64,000 nucleotides of DNA from Kribbella sandramycini. GTDB lineage: Bacteria > Actinomycetota > Actinomycetes > Propionibacteriales > Kribbellaceae. The stretch is taken from assembly GCF_013131805.1 (NCBI RefSeq), contig NZ_JABJRC010000012.1:60688-124687 (forward strand), given 5' to 3'. A model generated the notes under the pieces. It searched no databases, was not told the DNA's origin, and saw only the letters and a program-made list of their open reading frames with translations. Both the position numbers and the translations under genes were made by a program. Of this stretch, positions 42,471 through 50,763 are shown in pieces (position 1 is the first letter of the stretch; the number at the start of each line of letters is the position of its first letter).

Positions 42471-43586
42471 GGGGAGTACGGCGACCACCCGCAGCCCACC
42501 GTTGGGGGTGCGGGTTGCCGCGAGTGTGCCGCCCAGCGCGGTGGCACGCTCGCGCATCCCGACGATGCCGTTGCCCTCGACCGGGGGAGCGGTCAGCGAC
42601 TGCCCGTTGTCATCGACCTGCAGAGTCAGCGTCTCAGTGCCGTACTGGATTCGGACCGTCGCCGTGGTCGCCTTCGCATGCCGTACGACGTTCGTCAGCG
42701 ACTCCTGGATGATGCGGAACGCCGCACGGTCCAGCCCGGTCGGAAGCGGTTGTGGCACACCGTGGACGTCGGTGTGCACCTCCAGCCCGGCCATCGCGGT
42801 TCTGCTGACCAGATGCTCCAGCCGCTCCAGCCCGGCGACTGGTTGTCTTGGCGCGGACTCATCTGTCTGTCGGAGAATGCCGACAATTGAGCGCAACTCG
42901 ACGAGTGCCTCCTTGCTGGCCTCCTTGATCGCGGCCAGCGCCGGTGCGGCCTGTTCGGGCTGTCGATCGGTCAGGTGCAGCGCTGTCGACGCCTGCACGT
43001 TGATCAGCGAGATGTGGTGGGCGACGACGTCGTGTAACTCCTGTGCGATCCGCAGTCGCTCCTCACTGGCCTGCCGCAGCTCGGCTTCGCGCCGGGTGCG
43101 TTCGGCGGCGTTCACGCGGTCGCGGTGGGCGCGGAACAGCTCCGCAGCGAAGCCGAGGACGACGAAGCAGGTGCCGACCAGGAGGATCTGATAGACGCCC
43201 TGCTCATTGATGCCGAGCACGATCCGCCCGCCGACGTGACCGACGTACAGCGCGCCCAGCGCCGACCAGCCCATCACCCGGTGGCCGAGCCTGATGGTGG
43301 TGAACACCGCGATCACGAACGCCAAGATGACCGGGCCGTACGGGTACTGCAGCAGCATGTAGACCAGCGTCGCGACGACCGTTGCCCACAGCACCGGGAT
43401 CAGGTGGCTCCGGCGCCAGTACAGCGACACCGTGCCGATCAGGATCAGCACGACCATCAGCCAGTCCGGGTCACGCCGCGCGTACTCGTTGTTGTTCGCC
43501 GCGCCGAACGACCCGGCCACGCTGATCACGGACAACACGAACGGCAGCGCGATCCGCCGTACCTGCGCCCACACCGTGCTGCTCAC
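42414..43586 (-). CDS. Sensor histidine kinase (HisKA_3), orphan
   Basis: 390 residues from a GTG at 43586. Five or six membrane helices in the first 165 residues, a coiled segment (AHRDRVNAAERTRREAELRQASEERLR), the HisKA_3 box IAQELHDVVAHHISLINVQAS, N box FRIIQESLTNVVRHA and G box GNGIVGMRERATALGG. No response regulator gene lies beside it; the lactate gene ends inside its 3' end. It may work with a regulator encoded elsewhere, possibly that at 37264-37929. Confidence 0.93.
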   Translation of the reverse strand: MSSTVWAQVRRIALPFVLSVISVAGSFGAANNNEYARRDPDWLMVVLILIGTVSLYWRRSHLIPVLWATVVATLVYMLLQYPYGPVILAFVIAVFTTIRLGHRVMGWSALGALYVGHVGGRIVLGINEQGVYQILLVGTCFVVLGFAAELFRAHRDRVNAAERTRREAELRQASEERLRIAQELHDVVAHHISLINVQASTALHLTDRQPEQAAPALAAIKEASKEALVELRSIVGILRQTDESAPRQPVAGLERLEHLVSRTAMAGLEVHTDVHGVPQPLPTGLDRAAFRIIQESLTNVVRHAKATTATVRIQYGTETLTLQVDDNGQSLTAPPVEGNGIVGMRERATALGGTLAATRTPNGGLRVVAVLPLAGEADLGRVQISDAGRA

Positions 43587-43662
43587 ACTACGGAACCGTA
43601 CGGGCCGCGCCGCCGGCTGTCATCGTCGCCACGGAGTACGTCGTACTGCGCCCGGTGGCGTA

Positions 43663-44301
43663 CTAGTACTTGACGTCGTAGATCTTGTCCTCGTACTCCT
43701 GGCCGTAGTACTTCTGCAGCTCCTCGAGCGTGGCGTCCTGCCGCTCGAGCGCCTGCGCGAGCTCGGCCCGGCTCGGGGCGGCGTCGACGTCCCAGCTGTC
43801 GGGCTTCCACAGCTTGGAGCGCAGGAACGCCTTCGAGCAGTGGTGGTAGATCTCCTCGATCTCGACCAGCAGCGCCAGCTGCGGGCGGTTCCCCTTGACG
43901 ATCATCTGGTCGAAGAACGGCGCCTCCCGCACCAGACGGGCCCGCCCGTTGATCCGCAGTGTGTCCGTGCGGCCGGGGAGGAAGTAGATCAGGCCGACGT
44001 GCGGGTTGCTGATGATGTTGGTGAAGCTGTCGACCCGGCGGTTACCGGCCCGGTCCGGGATCGCGATCGTGGTGTCGTCGAGGACGAGCGTGAAGCCGGC
44101 CGGGTCGCCCTTCGGGGAGACGTCGCAGCTGCCGTCGGCCGCCGCGGTCGCCATCAGCACGAACGGCGAGGCGGCCAGCCACTTGCGGTCCAGCGGGTGC
44201 AGCTCCTTGCGCTCCTTGTCGACCGCCGCACCGAGCGGCGGCGGCACGATCTCGCGCAGTTCCTCGTACGACGTGACCTCGACCAGACCGGGGATGTCCA
44301 T
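43663..44301 (-). CDS. Pyridoxamine 5'-phosphate oxidase family protein (MSMEG_1061-type)
   Basis: 212 residues from the ATG at 44301, with AGGAG upstream. FMN split-barrel segments: PLDRKWLAASPFVLMATAAADGSCDVSPKGDPAGF, TIAIPDRAGNRRVDSFTNIISNPHVGLIYFLPGRTDTLRINGRA. This arrangement is that of the actinobacterial MSMEG_1061-type PPOX proteins, whose substrate is unknown; F420 or FMN are the likely cofactors. It follows the MFS gene by 8 bases and is probably co-transcribed. Confidence 0.87.
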   Translation of the reverse strand: MDIPGLVEVTSYEELREIVPPPLGAAVDKERKELHPLDRKWLAASPFVLMATAAADGSCDVSPKGDPAGFTLVLDDTTIAIPDRAGNRRVDSFTNIISNPHVGLIYFLPGRTDTLRINGRARLVREAPFFDQMIVKGNRPQLALLVEIEEIYHHCSKAFLRSKLWKPDSWDVDAAPSRAELAQALERQDATLEELQKYYGQEYEDKIYDVKY

Positions 44302-44309
44302 GCGGCTCC

Positions 44310-45542
44310 TCAGACGCTCGCGACCGAACCGTCCACGCTGACGGCTCGCGTCCGCGCGGCCCATTTTACGGCGGGACCAGTCAGCGCACTGGTCCCCAGG
44401 AACAGTGCACCCACAGCGATCCAGCCGATCGGGCCCCACCCGAGGACGACCGTGGTGAGCAGCGCCGGGCCGAGCATCCGGGCGATCGCCGGGCCGGTGC
44501 CGAAGAAGCCCTGGTACTGCCCTTGCTTGTCGGCCGGGGCCAGCCCGAAGCTGATCTCCCAGGCGCCGGAGGCGGCCTTCATCTCGCCCAGCGTCAGCAG
44601 CGCCGATGCGACGACCACGGTCGCTGCCGCCGCCCAGCTGTTCATGTCCAGCGCGGTGACGGCGAACACTGCGCAGGCGCCCAGCATCGCGACGCCGCCG
44701 TACCGGATCGCGCGGGTGGCGGTCCGCAGATCACGGACGCCGCGGGCCACGCGAACCTGGAAGAACGTGACGCCGAGCGTGTTCACGATCATCAGCGAGG
44801 CGACGGCCCAGCTCGGCGCATCCGTCCGGGTGACGATCCAGAGCGGGCCGATCAGGCTGAGCAGCGGCATGAAGAGCAACATGATCGAGTTGAGCAGCGC
44901 GAGGACGGCGTACGGCCGGTCCCGCAGGACGGCGAGCCGCGGCTCCCCGGCGACGCGAACGCTGACCGCGACCCGCGGGACGCGGTGCAACAACCAGGCG
45001 GCGAGCAGGAAGCTCACGCCATCCAGCGCGAACACCGTCAGGTACGCCGCCTCCGTGTCGAACTTGAGCGCAACCCCGCCGGCCAACGCGCCAACCGCCA
45101 GCCCGCCGTTCACCGTCGCTTGCAGGAACGCCCGGATCCGCGTCCGCTCGGCCGGCGCGATCAGCCCGGCCAGCAACGCCTGCCGCGCCGCCGTCAGCCC
45201 GGTCTGGCTGCACGCATAGGCGATCGCCGCGATGACGAACAGCGGGAAGCTCCGCACGAACAAGAACGCCGACACCGACACCGCCGTACTCACCGCCAGC
45301 AGCACAGCGACCCCACGGGCGCCCCGCCGATCCGCCAGGTTCCCCAGCGGAACCCCAGCTAGGAACCCGACCAGCCAAGCCACCGTCAGCCCCAGCCCGA
45401 CCTCAGCCTCCGACAACCCCACCACCCGCGTGAAGAACAACGCCGACGTCACCACGAACGCCCCGTCACCCACCGCATTGGCCAGCTGCGCCAACGCCAA
45501 CCCACGCCCCGCCCCAGCTGCCGGCAACCACTTGCTGCTCAT
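44310..45542 (-). CDS. MFS transporter
   Basis: 410 residues, about 12 membrane helices. Loop 2-3 motif GNLADRRGARGVAVLL near 70; SQTGLTAARQALLAGLIAPAERTRIRAFLQATVNGGLAVGALAGG is the helix 4-5 region typical of macrolide/antibiotic efflux (MefA-like, MFS_1) proteins. It shares an apparent operon with the PPOX gene directly downstream. Substrate unknown. Confidence 0.87.
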   Translation of the reverse strand: MSSKWLPAAGAGRGLALAQLANAVGDGAFVVTSALFFTRVVGLSEAEVGLGLTVAWLVGFLAGVPLGNLADRRGARGVAVLLAVSTAVSVSAFLFVRSFPLFVIAAIAYACSQTGLTAARQALLAGLIAPAERTRIRAFLQATVNGGLAVGALAGGVALKFDTEAAYLTVFALDGVSFLLAAWLLHRVPRVAVSVRVAGEPRLAVLRDRPYAVLALLNSIMLLFMPLLSLIGPLWIVTRTDAPSWAVASLMIVNTLGVTFFQVRVARGVRDLRTATRAIRYGGVAMLGACAVFAVTALDMNSWAAAATVVVASALLTLGEMKAASGAWEISFGLAPADKQGQYQGFFGTGPAIARMLGPALLTTVVLGWGPIGWIAVGALFLGTSALTGPAVKWAARTRAVSVDGSVASV

Positions 45543-45884
45543 AACACCCTCCCTCTCTCGGTACCCCGAGCCTATTAACCAAGCGGCCCAGCCAGCAGAT
45601 CCACTTCAAGCAACATCACATGGGCCAATTGCCCTCCGAAGCACGACCCACCCGCCCCCGGGAGCGACAGCCGTCCGGAGCCGAGCTGAGAGCACCACGG
45701 CGTTGCAAAGCAGCTGGCGGCTGGCGGCTGGCGGGGGAGGCCGAGCTGGCCAGCCACAACTCCGTAGCCGAGACCGGAGCCGCCGCAGGATGGCGAAGCC
45801 GCATCGGCGAGAGCCCCGACAGCTAGCTCGGCCGGCAGCGCCGTCACCGGGCCGATGGCGATGACCTCGCGGTCAGGCGATGAA
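45543..45884. other. Intergenic DNA without a credible gene
   Basis: 340 bases between the divergent MFS and phosphotransferase genes. A 68-codon frame (45620-45826) shows no ribosome site or family resemblance. A short GGCTGGCGGCTGGCGG repeat occurs near 45715. The MFS promoter should lie at the left end. Confidence 0.5.
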
Positions 45885-46045
45885 AATGGCGGGCTCTGGG
45901 CGGGGGAGGTGGGCGCCGGGCAGGGGGAGATGGTCGGGTCGGGCAGGGGAAGGGTGGGCTCTGGGTAGGGGAGGTGGGCTCCGGGTGGGGGAAGTGGTCG
46001 GCCCCCGGGTGGGGGAAATGGCGGGCTGGGGGTAGGGGGGAGGTG
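45885..46045 (+). repeat. G-rich tandem array, seven units of 20-25 bases
   Basis: Successive units read like AAATGGCGGGCTCTGGGCGGGG, AGGTGGGCGCCGGGCAGGGG, AGATGGTCGGGTCGGGCAGG and so on to about 46045, with a common pattern A(R)RTGG..GG..C.GGG..GGGG. Every unit holds two or three runs of three or more G, so the plus strand could form G-quadruplexes. The array ends right at a strong ribosome site (GGGGGGAGG) and a small upstream frame of the phosphotransferase gene. Confidence 0.75.
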
Positions 46046-46047
46046 CC

Positions 46048-46149
46048 ATGATGCTGGGATGGGCTTGCGTGCGTCGACAGGCGGTTGCTGGCGATCAGTT
46101 GGCCGAGTGGCGTTTGGTTCTAGCTGATGAAGCCGGGCATGCGTCCTGA
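46048..46149 (+). CDS. Possible upstream reading frame / leader peptide
   Basis: 33 codons (MMLGWACVRRQAVAGD...) with GGAGG five bases before the ATG, far stronger than any site before the next gene. It overlaps the start of the phosphotransferase gene (46127 or 46139) in another frame and stops at 46147-46149, so ribosomes ending here could restart on that gene. No family is recognised; codon use is not decisive. It may be a coupling leader or chance. Confidence 0.3.
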   Translation: MMLGWACVRRQAVAGDQLAEWRLVLADEAGHAS

Positions 46150-47044
46150 AGCCGCGTTGGTTGACGTGCTGGACGACGTCGTTGGTGTGGTCGGAACCGA
46201 GGTGACGCTGGTCGGTCGCCTCCCTGGAGGCTTTGATGTCGGCGCTTTGCGCGTTCAGCTGGCCGGACAGGCGTCTGCGGTGCTGAAGGCCTGGCCTCGA
46301 GTGCGGGCCAACCAGTTGGACGAGGCGCTGCGGACCCAGCGGGTGGTCGAGCACATGCGTGGGCGCGGTTACCCGACCCCGGCTTGCCTGGGCGTAGGAG
46401 CCACCACCGCCCATGTCTGGCATCTGATGGACTTCGTCGACGCGACTCCGGCACCGGAGCTGACTCCTTCCCTTGTCGGACAACTGATCGAGATCACCGA
46501 ACTTCAGGCGGGCCAAGCCACCGAGCCGTATGACCACTGGTCGTATGCCTGGCGGCTCGCCACCGGCAAGGAATCCGGTCAGGACTTGGCCCCCAACCTG
46601 TCGAGGGCCGTCGCCGAGCTCCCCAGGCAGTCCTCCGCGGTGTCGTCCTTGGTCGATCGCGTGCGGCACGTCTGCGCCGACGCCCCGCCGCCACCCGAAG
46701 CACCCGACATGGTCCACGCCGATTTCAAGCCCGACAACGTCCTGGTTCGCAACGGAAGGGTGGTCGCAGTCGTGGATATCGGCAACGCCGGCAGCGGCAC
46801 GCGAGCAACCGATCTGACCACCCTCCAGTGGCACACCTTCCAGACTCCGCAACTGGACGGCGCCCGAACGCGCTTACGGACCCGAATCCTCGAGCTGGTC
46901 GGCTGGGAAGCCGCTGCGGTCCTCACCGCGACGCAGATCCTCGTCCAGCTCGAATGGCCCATCCGCCACGGGAATCACGACGTCGTTCCAGCTGTCGTCG
47001 AACGAGCCCACCGAGCTCTCGACGAACTGATCGCCCTTCGTTGA
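46127..47044 (+). CDS. Aminoglycoside phosphotransferase (APH/choline kinase) family protein
   Basis: 305 residues from the ATG at 46127 (an ATG at 46139, MRPEAALVD, is equally plausible). The kinase core reads LVGRLPGGFDVGALRVQL with lysine in SAVLKAWPR, the catalytic loop VHADFKPDNVLV (HxDxxxxN) and VVDIGNAGSGTRATDLTTL, where the metal-binding Asp is kept but the usual Trp-Glu after it is Ile-Gly. Such proteins phosphorylate small molecules; resistance is only one possible role. The gene has no good ribosome site of its own. Confidence 0.82.
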   Translation: MKPGMRPEAALVDVLDDVVGVVGTEVTLVGRLPGGFDVGALRVQLAGQASAVLKAWPRVRANQLDEALRTQRVVEHMRGRGYPTPACLGVGATTAHVWHLMDFVDATPAPELTPSLVGQLIEITELQAGQATEPYDHWSYAWRLATGKESGQDLAPNLSRAVAELPRQSSAVSSLVDRVRHVCADAPPPPEAPDMVHADFKPDNVLVRNGRVVAVVDIGNAGSGTRATDLTTLQWHTFQTPQLDGARTRLRTRILELVGWEAAAVLTATQILVQLEWPIRHGNHDVVPAVVERAHRALDELIALR

Positions 47045-47063
47045 CCGACATCGAGCCGATGGG

Positions 47064-47540
47064 TCAGGCTGCGACCGCGGAGGCTGGGGTGGGTTGGTAG
47101 ATGTGGTTGGCGGTGGCTATGTAGAAGCCGAGCAAAGGAACATCGGCGGCCCGGCAGATGGCGTTGGCGGCGGTGGCCCAGTCGGTGTCGAGGTCGGGGC
47201 AGGTTCTGGGGCCGGGGCGGCCCAGGGCGAGCAGGAGGCGCGTGCCGGGGGCGGTTTGAACGGCAGGGATCACCGGATCCATGGCGGTGAAGCAGAGCTG
47301 TCTGGTGTTGGCATGACAGCCGGCCGGTGGATCGAGGTCTTCGGTCAGGTGGGTGAATTCGCCGGGGAGTTCGAGGGAGATGGATGCCCGGAAATGGGCG
47401 TCGGGATCGCAGAGGATGGCGACGAGCGTGCCGCGGTGGCGGTCGCCCTGGGAGACGAACAGGTCAACCACATCGGCGGCGTGGCTGGGATCGGTGAGCG
47501 GGCGGTCGGTCCAGGTCGGGGTGAGATCGAGGAAGGCCAT
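47064..47540 (-). CDS. Hypothetical protein
   Basis: 158 residues from the ATG at 47540 (MAFLDLTPTWTDR). I do not recognise a family. Visible segments are VVDLFVSQGDRHRGTLVAILCDPDAHFRASISLELPG and, later, AVQTAPGTRLLLALGRPGPRTCPDLDTDWATAANAICRAADVPLLGFYIATANH, a mixed alpha/beta pattern like that of JAB/RadC-type or phage-related small domains, but no motif is clear. No membrane segment or signal peptide. It converges on the phosphotransferase gene and follows, by 84 bases, the ankyrin gene. Confidence 0.55.
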   Translation of the reverse strand: MAFLDLTPTWTDRPLTDPSHAADVVDLFVSQGDRHRGTLVAILCDPDAHFRASISLELPGEFTHLTEDLDPPAGCHANTRQLCFTAMDPVIPAVQTAPGTRLLLALGRPGPRTCPDLDTDWATAANAICRAADVPLLGFYIATANHIYQPTPASAVAA

Positions 47541-47624
47541 ACCTAGAAGATGCCGCGATCCGCACCCCGGATCCGGGTTGTCCACAGGCCAATTCACTCC
47601 CGTCTGCCACCGGCCTCACTGACA

Positions 47625-48554
47625 TCAGCCGATGCGGATCCAGGCATCCGGCGGCCCGGCGAGGGAGCGGTCGTCCTGGGGGCGCAGGCCGGCCACGGCG
47701 TAGCAGTACGCCACGGCGTGATTCTCGTAGAGGTAGTCGAACAGGACGTCGGGTTCGTCCTCCTCGGGCCCGCCGCCGGGATGAAGGTCCCACTCGAGCA
47801 GCTCCCCATCACGCGCGACGCTGCCCTGGTTTCCGCTCTTCGGGTTCGCATACATCGCGTAGCAGATCGTTCCCGCCGACAGCGCTGTGATCACGCCGGC
47901 CGACTGCGCCTCGAACATCCACGGCTGTGCCACCACGACACCACCGGGGACGTCGGTCACCCACATCGTCCGCTGCGACTCGGGGCCGTCCGGATCCTCG
48001 TCGATAGATGCCTTCAGCTGCTCGGGATCGCCGGTCAGTACCTCTGCCTTCAGTCGGCGAATCGCCTCCCCGGCGTCGATCGCACCCACGCAGGCCAGAC
48101 TGAATCCATCCAGATCCGGCGACTGCAGAACGCCGCGGAGGCGCCGGGCCTCGGCAACCGCTGCCGACTGGCTCGGCGACAGCGACCCGCCGGCGCCGAA
48201 CAGCTCGGGCTCCGCGGTCGCCAGCGACAGCCGCGCCGGCGACCAACCGGACATCATCGGCAGCCACGGATCCGCGCCGGCGTCAACGAGCGCACGGGCC
48301 GCGTCGAAACGGCCGGCAGCGACGGCCGCCCAGAGCGCAGAACGCCCCTGCGTCAACGCGTCGACCTCAGCGACCCGCCCGGCCAGCTCCGCGACCACTT
48401 CCACCGAGCCACGCTGAGCCGCCATATACAGCGGCGGCTCCCACCAACCGGGACCGCCCTGCGGATCGGCGCCGGCGTCGAGCCGCGCCCTGATCTCAGC
48501 AAGATCTGGGAAGTCGTACCAGTCCACACCGGCCCAGCCGTCATGCGCATTCAC
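47625..48554 (-). CDS. Ankyrin-repeat protein
   Basis: 309 residues. The N-terminal half has ankyrin-like helix pairs: EIRARLDAGADPQGGPGWWEPPLYMAAQRGSVEVVAELAGRVAEVDALTQGRSALWAAVAAGRFDAARALVDAGADP, the -G-ADP- turns being diagnostic. The C-terminal half (about 190-309) is a separate domain with TMWVTDVPGGVVVAQPWMFEAQSAGVITALSAGTICYAMYANPKSGNQG, unknown to me; it is common in actinobacterial DUF-type ankyrin proteins. Probably a cytosolic protein-binding factor. It is 40 bases downstream of the AlkB gene, in the same direction. Confidence 0.78.
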   Translation of the reverse strand: MNAHDGWAGVDWYDFPDLAEIRARLDAGADPQGGPGWWEPPLYMAAQRGSVEVVAELAGRVAEVDALTQGRSALWAAVAAGRFDAARALVDAGADPWLPMMSGWSPARLSLATAEPELFGAGGSLSPSQSAAVAEARRLRGVLQSPDLDGFSLACVGAIDAGEAIRRLKAEVLTGDPEQLKASIDEDPDGPESQRTMWVTDVPGGVVVAQPWMFEAQSAGVITALSAGTICYAMYANPKSGNQGSVARDGELLEWDLHPGGGPEEDEPDVLFDYLYENHAVAYCYAVAGLRPQDDRSLAGPPDAWIRIG

Positions 48555-48594
48555 CGCGGAATCATCGCAGCCGCAAAGGCCATCCAGCAGGTGA

Positions 48595-49254
48595 TCAGCG
48601 GACGCCGCGGGGGCGGAACTGGATGCTGATGCGGGGCCCGATACGCCCGGTGGCTTTGGGGATGGCGTGCTCCCAGGTGCGTTGGCACGAGCCGCCCATG
48701 ACGATCAGATCCCCATGGCCCAAGGGATAGCGCACTGTCGAGCCGACCGGGCCGCTCATACTGCCGGGCCGGGGGCGGAGGGCGAGGACGCGTGGTTCGC
48801 CGACGGAGAGGATGGCGACCATGGTGTCTTCGGTGTTGCCGCGGCCGATCCGGTCGCCGTGCCAGGCGACGCTGTCGCGGCCGTCGCGGTAGAAGCACAG
48901 ACCGGCGGTGCGGAACGGCTCGCCGAGCTCAGCGGCGTAGTACGCGCTCAGGGCGTCGCGAGCCGCATCCAGAATCGGGAGCGGCAGATCCTGACTTTCC
49001 TCGTAGAAGCAGAGCAGTCGCGGGACGTCGACGACCCGGTCGTACATCTGCCGGCGCTCCGCATACCAGGGCACGTCGCGCGCGAGCCGCTCGTACACCT
49101 GATCGGCCCCGCTCAGCCAGCCCGGCAGCACGTCGACCCAGGCTCCACGCCCCAGCTCCGCCCGCGTGACCCCGTCGAGTGACCCGAGCTCCGGATCCTC
49201 GAACATGTCCAGCAACGAGCCCTGAAGATCAGCACCTATGAGGCCACCATACAT
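48595..49254 (-). CDS. alkB: AlkB-type alpha-ketoglutarate-dependent DNA dioxygenase
   Basis: 219 residues from the ATG at 49254 (MYGGLIGADLQGSLLD); a shorter start at 49206 would lose the conserved QGSLLD. It repairs alkylated bases by oxidative demethylation, using Fe(II) and 2-oxoglutarate. Iron ligands are the His-x-Asp of SVAWHGDRIG and the downstream His in TWEHAIPK; the 2OG-binding Arg is in RISIQFR. FRTAGLCFYRDGRDSV is the AlkB-type nucleotide-loop region. Length is typical. No ada-type regulator is nearby. Confidence 0.92.
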   Translation of the reverse strand: MYGGLIGADLQGSLLDMFEDPELGSLDGVTRAELGRGAWVDVLPGWLSGADQVYERLARDVPWYAERRQMYDRVVDVPRLLCFYEESQDLPLPILDAARDALSAYYAAELGEPFRTAGLCFYRDGRDSVAWHGDRIGRGNTEDTMVAILSVGEPRVLALRPRPGSMSGPVGSTVRYPLGHGDLIVMGGSCQRTWEHAIPKATGRIGPRISIQFRPRGVR

Positions 49255-49324
49255 GAGATTCGAACACTTGTTCCCATGGCTTGCCGACCGGCTCACGCCC
49301 GCGAGCGTGAGCCGGCTGCCGGGG

Positions 49325-49723
49325 TCATGCGGCGTTCAGCGCGGCGGTGATCTTCTGCTCCATGTCGGCGGTGACCGGGCTGGGGGCGCCGAGGTGGAGC
49401 TGGGCGGCCTGGAGGGCGAGCGTGACGGTGTTGCGGAAGTTCTCGGCCTCGGCGGGGGAGTGCTCGGTGAGCAGCGTGACCGCCGCGGTGAGGGCCGGGA
49501 GGACCTGGTCGGCGAGCTCGGCGGTGGTCTTGCCGGTCAGGTGGATGTCGCGCGACTTCGCGGTCAGGACGTGACCGACCAGCCCGGTCGCGGAGGTGAG
49601 CGCAATGGTTCCGTGGCTGGAGACCTTGTGCGGCTTCGGGCTGGCCGCGGCCAGCAGGGAGACGGCGCCGTACGCCGCGGTGCGCAGGGTCTGCTTGTCG
49701 TGGTCGGTGAGCGTGCTGGTCAT
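49325..49723 (-). CDS. Hypothetical small helical protein
   Basis: 132 residues with a good ribosome site (GAAGGAGAAA). Sequence is alanine-rich and helical: KQTLRTAAYGAVSLLAAASPKPHKVSSHGTIALTSATGLVGHVLTAKSRD, then ELADQVLPALTAAVTLLTEHSPAEAENFRNTVTLALQAAQ. No signal peptide and no motif I can name. It is 31 bases downstream of the alpha/beta hydrolase gene, in the same direction, and probably shares its promoter and the regulator at 50764. Confidence 0.6.
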   Translation of the reverse strand: MTSTLTDHDKQTLRTAAYGAVSLLAAASPKPHKVSSHGTIALTSATGLVGHVLTAKSRDIHLTGKTTAELADQVLPALTAAVTLLTEHSPAEAENFRNTVTLALQAAQLHLGAPSPVTADMEQKITAALNAA

Positions 49724-49754
49724 GATGGTTTCTCCTTCGTGAGTGGTGGTGAGA

Positions 49755-50531
49755 TCAGTGCTGGGCAGCGGTCAGCGCGGCCACTTCGCGAACGGCGGCG
49801 GCGATTGCCGCGAAGTCCTTGCGGAGGATCTTCGAGTGATTGCTCGGCACCTTCGCGCTGATCAGGATGTTCGGGTTCCGCGCGAGGACCGGCTCGAGTG
49901 AGGCGCGGGCGGCCTCCATCTCCTCGTCGCCGCCGCCGAGGTTGCCACCGGTGGCCAGGACGTACCGGACCGGGCAGGTGACCTGGTCGAGAACCGGTGC
50001 GATCGCGTCGACGATCGCGTTGATCTCGATGTTCACCTCGGCGTGCTCGGCCGCCGACATCCGGGCCGCCATCCCGAACGGCCGGACCAGCGGCAGCAGG
50101 AACCGCATCTTGTGGAAGAGCTGCCGGATCCGCTCCTCGCCCTCCGCGCCGGTCAGCCCGTACGGCATCGCGCCATCGACGCAGACGACGCCGCCGACCC
50201 GGTCGGCGTTCCGCGCCGCCCAGTGCGCCGCGGTGGTTGCGCCGTACGACCAGCCGACCAGGATCGGCCGCTCGGCGCCGGTTGCCGCCAGGACGGCATC
50301 GACATCGCGGAGGCAGGCCTCGAACGAGTAGTCGGCCGACTGCTTCGACTTGCCGCGGGCGCGCTCGTCGAACGTGATGTGCCGGAACCCGTCGCCGAGC
50401 TCGGTGACGACGCGCCGCCAGTGCGACTGGTCGGCGTATGCGCCGTTCAGGTAGACGACGGCCGGACCGCTGCCGCCGGTGTCGGCGGCCGCCAGTGCGG
50501 TGTCGTCGACGGGGATCGTCAGCTGCGCCAT
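49755..50531 (-). CDS. Alpha/beta hydrolase
   Basis: 258 residues, GAGGAG ribosome site. The fold is clear: VVYLNGAYADQSHWRRVVTEL with oxyanion strand, FDERARGKS, the nucleophile elbow GWSYGATTAAHW (Ser), an acidic residue after VRYVLATGGN and the catalytic His in VPSNHSKIL. Substrate unknown; esterase or haloalkane-type activity is possible. Divergent from a two-domain regulator gene, with palindromic sites between them, so expression is probably induced by a ligand of that regulator. Confidence 0.88.
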   Translation of the reverse strand: MAQLTIPVDDTALAAADTGGSGPAVVYLNGAYADQSHWRRVVTELGDGFRHITFDERARGKSKQSADYSFEACLRDVDAVLAATGAERPILVGWSYGATTAAHWAARNADRVGGVVCVDGAMPYGLTGAEGEERIRQLFHKMRFLLPLVRPFGMAARMSAAEHAEVNIEINAIVDAIAPVLDQVTCPVRYVLATGGNLGGGDEEMEAARASLEPVLARNPNILISAKVPSNHSKILRKDFAAIAAAVREVAALTAAQH

Positions 50532-50651
50532 GGCAAGCTCCTCAAGTTTGTTTGCGAATCTCCGAACAACGAGAACAGTACGTTGCGTTTAGAGATCAGT
50601 CAACACATATGCGAAGGCAAAACCCTATGAGGCAAGCGTGAAACCAAGATG

Positions 50652-50727
50652 CATTGCAATGATCCTGAGAGTAAATGCAATGCTGACCGAGATCTTGCAT
50701 TGCAATGAGCTGGGAGTGAATGCATAC
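50652..50727. promoter_or_regulatory. Cluster of CATTGCAATG palindromes
   Basis: The perfect 10-base palindrome CATTGCAATG occurs at 50652-50661 and 50698-50707; a half-copy ATGCAATG is at 50675-50682, and ATGCAT at about 50719. A-T rich motifs repeated four times in 75 bases between the divergent hydrolase and regulator genes look like binding sites for that regulator. Confidence 0.65.
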
Positions 50728-50763
50728 TGGGCCGGACGACCGACGACGAGGAGGCCGGCGCGG

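Noticed and set aside
45620..45826. 68-codon gene in the MFS-phosphotransferase spacer
   Set aside because: No ribosome site, biased low-complexity translation and no similarity to anything known to me.
45885..46045. CRISPR array
   Set aside because: Units are degenerate, contiguous and G-rich, with no constant repeat or unique spacers and no cas genes nearby. The same holds for 11826-11967.
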